From the NCBI GenBank assembly GCA_963763085.1, contig CAVXNB010000004.1, positions 1,054,001 through 1,118,000 of the forward strand: 64,000 nt of DNA, given 5' to 3'. A program made the translations under genes and the position numbers. The stretch comes from CAVXNB01 sp963763085. Lineage in GTDB: Bacteria > Actinomycetota > Acidimicrobiia > Acidimicrobiales > Bog-793. Of the stretch, positions 41,101 through 53,984 are shown piece after piece. The notes beneath the pieces are model-generated. The model searched no databases, was not told the DNA's origin, and saw only the letters and a list, made by a program, of their open reading frames with translations. Positions within the stretch are counted from its first letter, which is position 1, and each line of letters opens with the position of its first letter.

Positions 41101-41740
41101 GAAGGAAGAGGCCGGCCGGCACTCGACGATCCAGGAGCTGTTCGAGAAGCTGCTTCCGGACTCTGTCGACGGAGCCTCGAAGATGATCGGCACGGACGGC
41201 AAGGCCACCTTGTACAACGGCCGGACGGGCGAGCCGTACGACAACTCGGTCTGCGTGGGCTACGTCTACATCCTGAAGCTCGCGCACCTCGTCGACGACA
41301 AGATCCACGCCCGGTCGACGGGTCCCTACTCGATGATCACCCAGCAGCCCCTCGGCGGGAAGGCCCAGTTCGGCGGGCAGCGCTTCGGTGAGATGGAGGT
41401 GTGGGCGCTCGAGGCTTACGGGGCCGCCTACGCCCTGCAGGAGTTGCTCACCATCAAGTCAGACGACGTACTCGGCCGCGTGAAGGTGTACGAGGCCATC
41501 GTGAAGGGCGAGAACATCCCCGAGCCCGGCATCCCCGAGAGCTTCAAGGTGCTCATCAAGGAGATGCAATCTCTCTGCCTGGACGTCGAGGTGCTCTCGA
41601 CCACGGGCGAGGAGATCGAGATGCGGGAATTGGACGAGGACGTTTACCGGACCGCCGAGGAGCTCGGGATCGACATCAGCCGTCCCGAGCGGGGGTCCGA
41701 CGAGGAAGACGCGCGCCGCGCTGCGGAGAGGAGCTTTTAG
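38166..41740 (+). CDS. rpoB: DNA-directed RNA polymerase subunit beta, two frame breaks
   Basis: Catalytic beta subunit. TTG at 38166 follows GAGGAG by eight bases. FGTSQLSQFMDQHNPLSGLAHKRRLSALGPGG, here cited as SQLSQFMDQHNPL and HKRRLSALGPGG, is the rifampicin-binding region, intact and with the usual residues. GEKLAGRHGNKG appears as GDKLAGRHGNKG, and GGKAQFGGQRFGEMEVWALEA (as GKAQFGGQRFGEMEVW) is near the C-terminus. +1 steps occur near 40068 (GKVV, then EVAGDYITVEY) and near 40530 (GAEV, then GDILVGKVTPKGE). Repair gives 1190 residues. Since the gene is essential, errors in the sequence are the likeliest cause. Confidence 0.94.
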
Positions 41741-45808
<4,068 letters not shown>

Positions 45809-45823
45809 ACTCGCCCTACACTG

Positions 45824-45852
45824 TTGCCTGGAGCGTTACGCGCTCCTACTAT
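45824..45852 (+). promoter_or_regulatory. Candidate str-operon promoter whose spacer is an inverted repeat
   Basis: TTGCCT (45824-45829) and TACTAT (45847-45852) are 17 bases apart, upstream of rpsL. The entire spacer is GGAGCG-TTACG-CGCTCC, a 6-bp inverted repeat with a five-base centre. That places a possible operator between the -35 and -10 boxes. Confidence 0.6.
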
Positions 45853-45914
45853 CAGGCCGTTGCGCGCGCGGCTGCGCCTACGGCACTTCACCAAGGAAGT
45901 TCAGAGAGGTTCGC

Positions 45915-46286
<372 letters not shown>

Positions 46287-46287
46287 G

Positions 46288-46758
46288 TTGCCCCGCAACG
46301 GCCCCCCGGCTCGCCGCGTGCTCGTGCCCGACCCGGTCTACCGGTCCGTGCTCGTCACCCAGCTGTGCAACAAGGTCCTTTCTCGCGGCAAGCGCTCGCT
46401 GGCCGAGCGCATCGTGTACGACGCCCTCGACACCGTGCGGGAGAAGACGAGCGGCGACCCGCTCCAGCTCCTGAAGCGGGCCTTGGACAACGCCCGCCCC
46501 GAGCTCGAGGTCCGCAGCCGGCGGGTCGGCGGCGCCACCTACCAGGTGCCGGTCGAGGTCCCGTCCCGAAGGGCGACGACGTTGTCGATCAGGTGGCTCG
46601 TCGGGTACTCCCGCCAGCGCCGCGAGCGCACCATGGCGCTCAGGCTCGCCAACGAGATCCTGGATGCGTCCAACGGGATCGGTGCAGCGGTCAAGCGCAA
46701 GGAGGACCTCCACAAGATGGCAGAGTCCAACAAGGCGTTCGCCCACTACCGCTGGTAG
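46288..46758 (+). CDS. rpsG: 30S ribosomal protein S7
   Basis: A 156-residue 16S-rRNA assembly protein that also represses str-operon mRNA in E. coli. VLVPDPVYRSVLVTQLCNKV, ALDNARPELEVRSRRVGGATYQVP (cited as RPELEVRSRRVGGATYQVP) and NKAFAHYRW are diagnostic. TTG start one base after the rpsL stop, with GGAG at the end of rpsL as its ribosome-binding site. Confidence 0.96.
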   Translation: MPRNGPPARRVLVPDPVYRSVLVTQLCNKVLSRGKRSLAERIVYDALDTVREKTSGDPLQLLKRALDNARPELEVRSRRVGGATYQVPVEVPSRRATTLSIRWLVGYSRQRRERTMALRLANEILDASNGIGAAVKRKEDLHKMAESNKAFAHYRW

Positions 46759-46920
46759 TCGCCGGGGCGAGGAACTTCGCCCCGGCCGTGCCGGCCCCCT
46801 CCGCCAGACGCGTCGCGAGTCGCGACGCCGAGACGGCGGTGCGCTCCCTGCCTTTGCAGGTGACTGCCGCAGCAACATTTCCATCCGACCACGAAACCAC
46901 GAGAGAAACGAAGCAACGCG

Positions 46921-49018
46921 ATGGCCAATCCATCATCCATCCGGGAGTTCCCGCTAGCCAAGACCCGCAACATCGGGATCATGGCCCATATCGACGCGGG
47001 CAAGACGACGACGACCGAGCGCATCCTGTACTACACCGGTCGCACGTACAAGCTCGGCGAGGTGCACGAGGGTGGCACCGTCATGGACTGGATGGTGCAG
47101 GAGCAAGAGCGCGGGATCACGATCACGTCCGCCGCCACCACCTGTCGCTGGCGCGACACCTGGATCAACATCATCGACACCCCCGGGCACGTTGACTTCA
47201 CCGTCGAGGTCGAGCGCTCGCTGCGCGTCCTCGACGGGGCGGTCGCCGTCTTCGACGCCGTCGCCGGCGTCGAGCCCCAGACCGAGACGGTCTGGCGGCA
47301 GGCGAACAAGTACAAGGTTCCCCGGATGTGTTTCGTCAACAAGATGGACCGGGTCGGAGCGGACTTCGACCGCACCGTCGCCATGATCCGCGACCGCCTC
47401 GAGGCGGTGCCCGCGGTGGTGCAGCTTCCGATCGGCGCCGAGGGCGGCTTCGAGGGCGTCATCGACCTGTTGAAGATGAAGGCCCTCGTGTGGGGCGAGG
47501 GGATGGGCGAGACCTGGGAGACCCGGGAGATCCCCGAGCATCTGGTACAGGCCGCCGAGGAGGCCCGGCACGCCCTCGTCGACGTCGTCTCGAACTTCGA
47601 CGACAACGTGATGGAGCGCTACGTGTCCGAGCAGGAGATCACCGCCGAGGATCTCCGCAAGGGGCTGCGCCAGGCGACGATCGCGAGCGAGCTCGTCCCT
47701 GTGCTGTGCGGGTCCGCCTTCAAGAACAAGGCCGTGCAGCCAATGCTCGACGCGGTCGTCGACTACCTGCCGAGCCCGCTCGACGTGCCGCCCACCCAAG
47801 GTGTCGTACCCCGCACGGGCGAGCCGATCGAGCGCGAGCCCCGTGACGACGAGCCGTTCTCGGCGCTCGCCTTCAAGATCATGAGCGATCCGTTCGTGGG
47901 CAAGCTCACCTACCTGCGCGTCTACTCGGGCACTCTCCAAAAGGGCACGACGGTCCTGAACTCGAGCCGGGACCGCAAGGAGCGCATCGGCCGGATCCTC
48001 CAGATGCACGCCAACCACCGCGAGGACCGCGACGCGGTCTATACCGGCGACATCGTCGCCGTCGTCGGGCTCAAGTCCACTACGACCGGTGACACGCTCT
48101 GCGAGATCGCGCACCCCGTCGTGCTCGAGTCGCTCGAGTTTCCCGAGCCCGTGATCCACGTGGCCGTCGAGCCGAAGACGAAGGCGGACCAGGACAAGCT
48201 GTCGAAGGCGCTGTTCGCCCTCAGCGAGGAGGACCCGACGTTCCGGGTCCGTTCCGACCAGGACACCGGCCAGACCGTCATCTCCGGTATGGGCGAGCTG
48301 CACCTCGAGGTGCTCGTCGACCGCATGCTGCGCGAATTCAGGGTCGACGCGAACGTCGGCAAGCCGCAGGTCGCCTATCGCGAGACGATCCGGGACTCGG
48401 TCCACAAGATCGAGGAGCGCTACATCCGCCAGACCGGCGGCCGCGGCCAGTACGGCCACGTCGTCATCGACATCGAGCCGACGGGGCCCGGCGGGGGCTT
48501 CGAGTTCGTCGACAAGGTCACGGGCGGGGTGATCCCGAAGGAGTACATCCCGGCGGTCGACGCCGGCATCCAGGAGGCGATGAATTCCGGCGTGCTGGCC
48601 GGGTTCCCGATCGTGGACCTGCGGGTCACGCTCGTCTACGGCTCCTACCACGACGTCGACTCGTCGGAGATGGCCTTCAAGATCGCCGGCTCGATGGCCT
48701 TCAAGAAGGCGGTGCGGGCCGCACGCCCCGTGCTGCTCGAGCCCATCATGGAGGTCGAGGTCGTCACGCCCGAGGACAATCTCGGCGACGTCATCGGCGA
48801 TCTGTCGTCGCGCCGCGGCACGGATCGAGGGCATGGAACAGCGGGGGGCGAGCCATGTCGTGCAGGCCCAGGTCCCATTGTCCGATATGTTCGGCTACGC
48901 TACCGACCTGCGTTCCCGCACCCAGGGTCGCGCGACGTACACGATGCAGTTCGACTCCTACCAGGAGGTTCCGGAGTCGGTATCGCGGGAGATTATCGCC
49001 CGAGTGACCGGCGAGTGA
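46921..49018 (+). CDS. fusA: Elongation factor G, one frame break
   Basis: Translocation GTPase. AHIDAGKTTTTERIL is the P-loop (around residue 22), the switch II DTPGHVDF and NKMD follow, and domain IV contains ERYIRQTGGRGQYGHV. One +1 step near 48817 (SSRRG, then RIEGMEQRGASHVV) breaks domain V; repair gives 698 residues ending in the normal C-terminus. The 162-base gap upstream contains no evident promoter. Confidence 0.94.
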
Positions 49019-49132
49019 GCGGCCAGGGAGTCAGCACCGCGGCGGCCTGAGTCGCCACAATCGAGAACGCAATTCACCAACATGGCGGCGCCCGAGGGGC
49101 GCAGCCCAGATCAAACGGAGCGGTCGGCAACA

Positions 49133-50320
49133 ATGGCCAAAAAGAAGTTCGAGCGGACGAAGCCCCACGTCAACGTCGGAACGATGGGGCACATCGACCA
49201 CGGTAAGACGACCCTCACCGCGGCGATCACCAAGGTTCTCCACGACCACAACCCGAACGTCGCCTTCACGGCGTTCGAACAGATCGACAAGGCACCCGAG
49301 GAGAAGGCGCGCGGCATCACCATCGCCATCGCGCACGTCGAGTACGAGACCGACAAGCGCCACTACGCGCACGTCGACATGCCCGGGCACGCGGACTACA
49401 TCAAGAACATGATCACCGGTGCCGCACAGGTGGACGGTGCGATCCTCGTCGTATCGGCTGCGGACGGCCCCATGCCCCAGACGCGTGAGCACGTTCTGCT
49501 CGCTCGCCAGGTCGGGGTGCCGTCCATCGTCGTCGCCCTCAACAAGGTCGACATGGTCGACGACGAGGAGCTGATCGAGCTGGTCGAGCTAGAGGTGCGC
49601 GAGCTCCTCACCGACTACGACTTCCCAGGTGACGACACGCCGGTCGTGCGGGTCAGCGCACTGAAGGGCCTCGAAGGGGACGAGGAGGCCGCGGCAGGGA
49701 TCATGAGCCTGATGGACGCGGTGGACGACTTCATCCCCGAGCCGGTCCGCGAGGTGGACAAGCCCTTCCTGATGTCGGTCGAAGACGTGATGACGATCAC
49801 CGGGCGCGGCACGGTCGTGACGGGCCGGATCGAGCAGGGGATCGTGAAGGTCGGAGACGACGTCGAGATCGTCGGCCTCCGTGCGACGCAGAAGACGGTC
49901 TGCACCGGCGTCGAGATGTTCCACAAGCTGCTCGACCAGGGCCAGGCGGGCGACAACGTCGGCGTGCTGCTGCGCGGCACGAAGAAGGAGGATGTCGAAC
50001 GGGGCCAGGTGCTGTGCAAGCCGGGTTCGATCACGCCGCACACCAACTTCGAGGCGAACGTCTACGTCCTCACCAAGGAAGAGGGCGGCCGCCACAAGCC
50101 GTTCTTCAGCAACTACCGCCCGCAGTTCTACTTCCGCACGACGGATGTGACCGGCACGATCGAGCTCGCCGAGGGCACTGAGATGGTCATGCCGGGCGAC
50201 AACACCATCATGACCGTCGAGCTGGGCAAGCCGATCGCCATGGACGAGGGTCTGCGGTTCGCGATCCGCGAAGGCGGCCGCACCGTCGGTGCCGGCCGCG
50301 TGACCAAGATTCTCAAGTAG
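49133..50320 (+). CDS. tuf: Elongation factor Tu
   Basis: Delivers aminoacyl-tRNA to the ribosome; 395 residues, frame intact. GHIDHGKTTL is the P-loop, RGITIAIAHVEYET includes switch I, DMPGHADYIKN is switch II (Met where E. coli has Cys), and NKVD with SALKG bind guanine. MAKKKFERTKPHVNVGT defines the ATG at 49133, though the frame is open further upstream. Followed after 10 bp by rpsJ. Confidence 0.97.
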   Translation: MAKKKFERTKPHVNVGTMGHIDHGKTTLTAAITKVLHDHNPNVAFTAFEQIDKAPEEKARGITIAIAHVEYETDKRHYAHVDMPGHADYIKNMITGAAQVDGAILVVSAADGPMPQTREHVLLARQVGVPSIVVALNKVDMVDDEELIELVELEVRELLTDYDFPGDDTPVVRVSALKGLEGDEEAAAGIMSLMDAVDDFIPEPVREVDKPFLMSVEDVMTITGRGTVVTGRIEQGIVKVGDDVEIVGLRATQKTVCTGVEMFHKLLDQGQAGDNVGVLLRGTKKEDVERGQVLCKPGSITPHTNFEANVYVLTKEEGGRHKPFFSNYRPQFYFRTTDVTGTIELAEGTEMVMPGDNTIMTVELGKPIAMDEGLRFAIREGGRTVGAGRVTKILK

Positions 50321-50330
50321 GCGAGGCGAA

Positions 50331-50657
50331 ATGGCAGAGGGACCCCGTCAGCGGATCCGGATCCGGCTCAAGGCGTACGACCACGAGATCATCGACCAAT
50401 CGACGAAGAAGATCGTCGAGACGGTGCTACGCACCCAGGCCAAGGTCCGGGGTCCCGTTCCGCTGCCGACCGAACGCCACCGCTACACGGTGATCCGCTC
50501 GCCTCACAAGCACAAGGACAGCCGCGAGCACTTCGAGATGCGCATCCACAAGCGGCTCGTGGACATCGTGGAGCACACGCCGAAGACGGTGGACTCCCTT
50601 CAGCGGCTCGACCTTCCTGCGGGGGTCGATATCGAGATCAAGATACAGAGCGCTTAG
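50331..50657 (+). CDS. rpsJ: 30S ribosomal protein S10 (NusE)
   Basis: A 108-residue protein of the 30S head that also pairs with NusB in antitermination. QRIRIRLKAYDHEIIDQS and LPTERHRYTVIRSPHKHKDSREHFE (cited as RYTVIRSPHKHKDSREHFE) are characteristic. It normally begins the S10 operon, but here rplC is 2.7 kb away behind an accessory insert. The region after its stop has no clear terminator. Confidence 0.96.
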   Translation: MAEGPRQRIRIRLKAYDHEIIDQSTKKIVETVLRTQAKVRGPVPLPTERHRYTVIRSPHKHKDSREHFEMRIHKRLVDIVEHTPKTVDSLQRLDLPAGVDIEIKIQSA

Positions 50658-50760
50658 CCCTGCTCACGGCACCGTTGTCCCACTTCACCCTGGTCCTGAC
50701 GCTGCCGCTCTGATCACCGAGTTCGCCAAGCGCTCTCCGTCTCGTCATCTTGGAACGCGC

Positions 50761-52059
50761 CTAGCGACGACCTCGCGTCCTGCTTGCAGGAACCGGAGCG
50801 TATCGGGCGGCTCGAAGACCAGTACCGCCTCGAGCCCAGGGGAAACGCCATTGGCCCTCGGCGAACGGATGCGCCAGTTGGACGGTCGGCTGGTCTGGGA
50901 GCGTCAGTTCGATCGAGCGCTGGCCCCACTGGTCTGGGGGCGTCGCCGTTAGGACTACGTTCAACCCGCTGGCGAGACGGTACGTGCCGGCGGCCGTCAG
51001 GTGGTGCTCGTTCATCCTGATGGCGGCGGCGATGCCCTCCCAGAGGAGGTCGTGCATGGCGAATGGGCCTTGGCCCTCGCGGCGAGATACCAGCTCGCCG
51101 ATCGCCTTGACCACGGGCGCAGCACTTGAGGAGTTCGCCAACGCCGCCCAGGCGAAACCGGCTTCTGCCACGCCTCCCATGAGGCACTCGAAACCCGGTA
51201 CCGACCCACTGTGCGACCACCAATTGTGGCCGGTCTCCCCGTTTAGGAAAAGGCCCAGTCCCATCCGTGGTTCGACGGGATGGCCGACGAGCATCTCAGG
51301 AGCGGCCTTGGAGTTGACCGCCCTAGCCAGACGCATCAGGTCACTGGGCGTCGTCCACATGCCCTGCGCAGCCACGGCAGGGTCCCTCTTCGCGCCCGCG
51401 ACGATTGCGCGGCCATCGACGTGCCCGTCCGCCGCCACTGCACTAAAGCGTTGCGGCAATGGTGCCTTGAACGTCGTCGCGGACATCTCGAGCGGCCCCA
51501 GCACGAGCTCGCTCACCGCATCTGCAAAGGAGGCGCCTGTTATGTCGGTAACGAGCAACTGCAAGAGGTGGTAGCCACCGCTCGAGTAGTGCCACATGAT
51601 GTTCGGGAGGGTGTGGAACGTCAGCGGTGGAGTGTCGCCATGGCCCTCGAGCACCTCGACCAAGGTCTGGGGTGGCTCCTCCTCGGCATAGCCGCGGTTG
51701 TCACCCCAGCCGGAGGCGCCAGCCACGTGAGCGAGCAGCATTCGGGCACTCACGGCAGGCTTCCGACCGCCGACCGAGGGTACTGCCCACGAGGTGAGGA
51801 GCGAATTGAGGTCAGCGTCGAGGTCAAGGTGCCCTCGCCCTGCGAGCTGCAGGACGGCGAACGCTGTCACGGGCTTGCTCAAGGAGCCGGCCCGGAACAC
51901 GGTGCCTGCCCTGACCGGACGGTTATCCGCCTTGGAGGCCACACCCCAGACCTGGACTACAGGTTCGCTCGAGGCGTCCTTGCAATAGGCGAGCGAAAGC
52001 CCAGGGACACCGCCCTCGCTCATCAGCTCGCCGACATCGGAAAGACCGGCTATGGCCAT
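50761..52059 (-). CDS. Serine hydrolase of the beta-lactamase / penicillin-binding-protein family
   Basis: A 432-residue protein of the class-C beta-lactamase-related fold. FRAGSLSKPVTAFAVLQL supplies the SxxK nucleophile motif, HYSSGGYHLLQLL the YxN-like motif (YSS), and HSGSVPGF stands in place of KTG. No signal peptide is seen at the N-terminus, so it may be cytoplasmic. The substrate is unknown: esterase, peptidase or lactamase activity is possible. It is oriented against the ribosomal genes and belongs to the insert that splits the S10 operon. Confidence 0.8.
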   Translation of the reverse strand: MAIAGLSDVGELMSEGGVPGLSLAYCKDASSEPVVQVWGVASKADNRPVRAGTVFRAGSLSKPVTAFAVLQLAGRGHLDLDADLNSLLTSWAVPSVGGRKPAVSARMLLAHVAGASGWGDNRGYAEEEPPQTLVEVLEGHGDTPPLTFHTLPNIMWHYSSGGYHLLQLLVTDITGASFADAVSELVLGPLEMSATTFKAPLPQRFSAVAADGHVDGRAIVAGAKRDPAVAAQGMWTTPSDLMRLARAVNSKAAPEMLVGHPVEPRMGLGLFLNGETGHNWWSHSGSVPGFECLMGGVAEAGFAWAALANSSSAAPVVKAIGELVSRREGQGPFAMHDLLWEGIAAAIRMNEHHLTAAGTYRLASGLNVVLTATPPDQWGQRSIELTLPDQPTVQLAHPFAEGQWRFPWARGGTGLRAARYAPVPASRTRGRR

Positions 52060-52115
52060 CGCGCCAATCTAGGGACGGCCCTCCGGCCGCCCGGGTAGCG
52101 TCGCAGCGAGATCGT

Positions 52116-52149
52116 TTGACAGGCGCCCAGATCTCCGTACAATTGTACG
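52116..52149 (+). promoter_or_regulatory. Promoter and palindromic operator of the toxin-antitoxin pair
   Basis: TTGACA (52116-52121) and TACAAT (52138-52143) match the consensus, 16 bases apart. The -10 lies within the perfect 14-bp palindrome CGTACAATTGTACG (52136-52149), the expected place for an autorepressing ribbon-helix-helix antitoxin. An AGGAGG site follows at 52153-52158. Confidence 0.75.
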
Positions 52150-52162
52150 TACAGGAGGAGTG

Positions 52163-52438
52163 ATGCCGACAAAGGACCACCGAAGAGAATTGCGCCTGTC
52201 ATCCACCGATGACGACCTGATCACCGAAGCCGCGGGGCTGCTCGGGCTGTCGGTGTCGGAGTTCCTCCTCGGTCGGGCGGTTGCCGATGCCGAAGCCATC
52301 GTTGACGCCCACCGGTCGGTACGACTGAACCAGAATTCCTACGACAGGTTCATGGCCGCTCTCGACTCTCCACCCGAGCCGGTGACCCTGCTCGTCGATC
52401 AGATCAGGGAGAGCCGAACACTGAAGCATGCCGACTGA
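52163..52438 (+). CDS. DUF1778-type (TacA-like) ribbon-helix-helix antitoxin
   Basis: A 91-residue protein. RRELRLSSTDDDLITEAAGLLGLSVSEFLL is a ribbon-helix-helix DNA-binding N-terminus (one strand plus two helices), and the tail (FMAALDSPPEPVTLLVDQIRE) is the toxin-neutralising segment typical of DUF1778. The ATG at 52163 follows AGGAGG; a GTG at 52160 is possible. Its stop overlaps the GNAT toxin's start as TGATG, the usual layout of TacAT/AtaRT modules. Likely represses its own promoter at the palindrome upstream. Confidence 0.85.
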   Translation: MPTKDHRRELRLSSTDDDLITEAAGLLGLSVSEFLLGRAVADAEAIVDAHRSVRLNQNSYDRFMAALDSPPEPVTLLVDQIRESRTLKHAD

Positions 52439-52947
52439 TGCAGGTCGAGCGTCTCAGCGACAGCCACGACGTCAGTCGCTTCAGTTGCGGGAACAAGGCA
52501 CTTGACGAGTGGTTGCGCGTCCACGCCCTGGAGAACCAGCGCCGCAACCTATCCCGGACCTTCGTGCTCGTCGACGACTCTGAGGTGGTGGTCGGCTACT
52601 ACGCACTGTCGATGGGCGGCGTGGCCAAGGACGAACTTCCTCGTCGACTGGGTCGAGGGCTGCCGGGCTACCAGATCGGCATGGTCCTGCTGGCGCGTTT
52701 GGCCATCGGGGCCGGCCACCAGGGCGAGGGACTCGGCCGCGACCTTCTGATCGACGCCGTCCTCCACGCCGCCGTTGCCGGTCAGCACGCCGCGGCCCGG
52801 TTCATCGCCGTCGACCCCATCGACGAGTCGGCGAGACGCTTCTACGGTCGCTTCGGTTTCACCGACATCGAAGGAGACGAGCGCGGCCGCATGTACATCA
52901 GAATCGACGACGCCCTGGCGTCGTTCGAAGAAGCCAGAGACGACTAA
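52438..52947 (+). CDS. GNAT-family (TacT/AtaT-like) toxin
   Basis: A 169-residue acetyltransferase. FSCGNKALDEWLRVHA at the N-terminus, ARLAIGAGHQGEGLGRDLLIDA as acetyl-CoA loop (cited by its ends ARLAIG and GLGRDLL), and RRFYGRFGF with the catalytic tyrosine are hallmarks of toxins that acetylate the amino group of aminoacyl-tRNA and block translation. Target tRNA is unknown. Translationally coupled to the antitoxin. Presence inside a ribosomal operon marks the region as a horizontally acquired insert. Confidence 0.85.
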   Translation: MQVERLSDSHDVSRFSCGNKALDEWLRVHALENQRRNLSRTFVLVDDSEVVVGYYALSMGGVAKDELPRRLGRGLPGYQIGMVLLARLAIGAGHQGEGLGRDLLIDAVLHAAVAGQHAAARFIAVDPIDESARRFYGRFGFTDIEGDERGRMYIRIDDALASFEEARDD

Positions 52948-52974
52948 CCCATCCGAGCCGGGAGGTCTGACCAA

Positions 52975-53040
52975 ATGTCCGAGGAAGCGTGCGAGTACGG
53001 TTGTAAATCCTCAAAGAGGATCAAGATCCAGACGGCATAG
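52975..53040 (+). CDS. Possible 21-residue peptide after the toxin gene
   Basis: An ATG at 52975 has a good GGGAGG site nine bases upstream and encodes MSEEACEYGCKSSKRIKIQTA before TAG. A small hairpin, ATCCTC-AAA-GAGGAT (53007-53021), lies inside it. I do not recognise the peptide; the CxxxC pair is its only feature. It could be a leader peptide for the downstream ribosomal genes, a remnant of an interrupted gene, or chance. Confidence 0.3.
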   Translation: MSEEACEYGCKSSKRIKIQTA

Positions 53041-53339
53041 CGCGAACGCCCGCGGTGCGGCCGGAGGTCGCAGGCGGGCGGGTGCTATGATCTCGTACTC
53101 GGCGGACGCACTGTCCGTCGCGGTAAAAAGTTCGACGTCCGGGAGCGCCCCAAGGCAAGCTGCGGGGGACCTTCCGGCGACACATGATTTTCGCTCCGCT
53201 CGGGATGCCCGGGCGGAGCGTCCGCACGACAAAGGGCTGTTATCGCAGCCGGGCGGGCGCGAGCGGTGACAACGGGTGTCCCATCCGTTCTGTCCGCGAG
53301 CCCCCACGCGATCACGAGCAGAGCAGAGGCAAAGGAAGC
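53041..53339. other. Leader region upstream of rplC
   Basis: 299 bases with no recognisable gene. It holds an extended -10 element near its start and otherwise GC-rich sequence that could form the mRNA leader where L4 autoregulation acts in other bacteria. I could not assign a specific RNA fold. Confidence 0.4.
53083..53091 (+). promoter_or_regulatory. Extended -10 promoter for rplC and downstream genes
   Basis: TGCTATGAT fits the extended -10 pattern TGnTATnnT. No -35 match is present, which such promoters can tolerate. It would give the rplC-secY genes their own promoter behind the insert. Confidence 0.5.
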
Positions 53340-53984
53340 ATGGCCACCAAGGCGATCGTCGGCGAGAAGGTCGGCATGACGCAGGTCTGGGACGACGCGC
53401 AACGCGTCGTGCCCGTGACCATGGTCAAGGTCTCGGCTGTTCGTGTGGTGCGTGTGAAGACCGTCGAGCAGGAGGGCTACTCGGCTCTGCAGGTCACCTA
53501 CGGCGTGCGCCGCGCCAGCAAGCTCAACAAGCCGGAAGCGGGTCATTTCGCGAAGGCGGGCGTCGAGCCGGGTGTTCGGCTGGTCGAGCTGCGCCTGGAC
53601 GACACGAGCGGCTACTCGGTCGGCCAGGAGATCGATGCCGGCATCCTCGCGGCCGGGGACAAGATCGACGTCACCGCCGTGAGCAAGGGCAAAGGTTTTG
53701 CCGGCGGGATGAAGCGGCACAACTTCAAGGGACAAGGTGCCGCCCACGGCAACCACAAGAAGCACCGCTCGCCCGGCTCGGTCGGAGCCTGTGCCACGCC
53801 GGCCCGCGTGTTCAAGGGCACGAGGATGGCCGGCCGCATGGGCGCGGAGAAGGTGACGACGCTCAATCTCGAGGTCGTGGCGGCGGATCCCGAGCGTGAG
53901 CTCATCCTCGTCAAGGGCGCCGTCCCCGGCCCACGAGGCGGGATGGTCCTCATCCGCGACGCCGTGAAGGGCGGCGGCAAGTGA
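53340..53984 (+). CDS. rplC: 50S ribosomal protein L3
   Basis: A 214-residue early assembly protein near the peptidyl-transferase centre. AIVGEKVGMTQVWDD, GKGFAGGMKRHNFKG, HRSPGSVGACATPARVFKGTRMAGRMG (cited as HRSPGSVGACATPARVFKG) and ILVKGAVPGP are diagnostic. ATG at 53340 follows AAAGGAAGC. The stop overlaps the rplD GTG. Confidence 0.96.
   Translation: MATKAIVGEKVGMTQVWDDAQRVVPVTMVKVSAVRVVRVKTVEQEGYSALQVTYGVRRASKLNKPEAGHFAKAGVEPGVRLVELRLDDTSGYSVGQEIDAGILAAGDKIDVTAVSKGKGFAGGMKRHNFKGQGAAHGNHKKHRSPGSVGACATPARVFKGTRMAGRMGAEKVTTLNLEVVAADPERELILVKGAVPGPRGGMVLIRDAVKGGGK

Noticed and set aside
38166..41740. Programmed +1 frameshifting in rpoB
   Set aside because: The two sites share no slippery motif, stop codon or stimulating structure that I can see, and such shifting is unknown for rpoB.
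52995..53025. Possible tRNA fragment (ggttgtaaatcc) near the accessory insert
   Set aside because: No acceptor or T-arm partner can be found on either strand, so it does not mark an attachment site.
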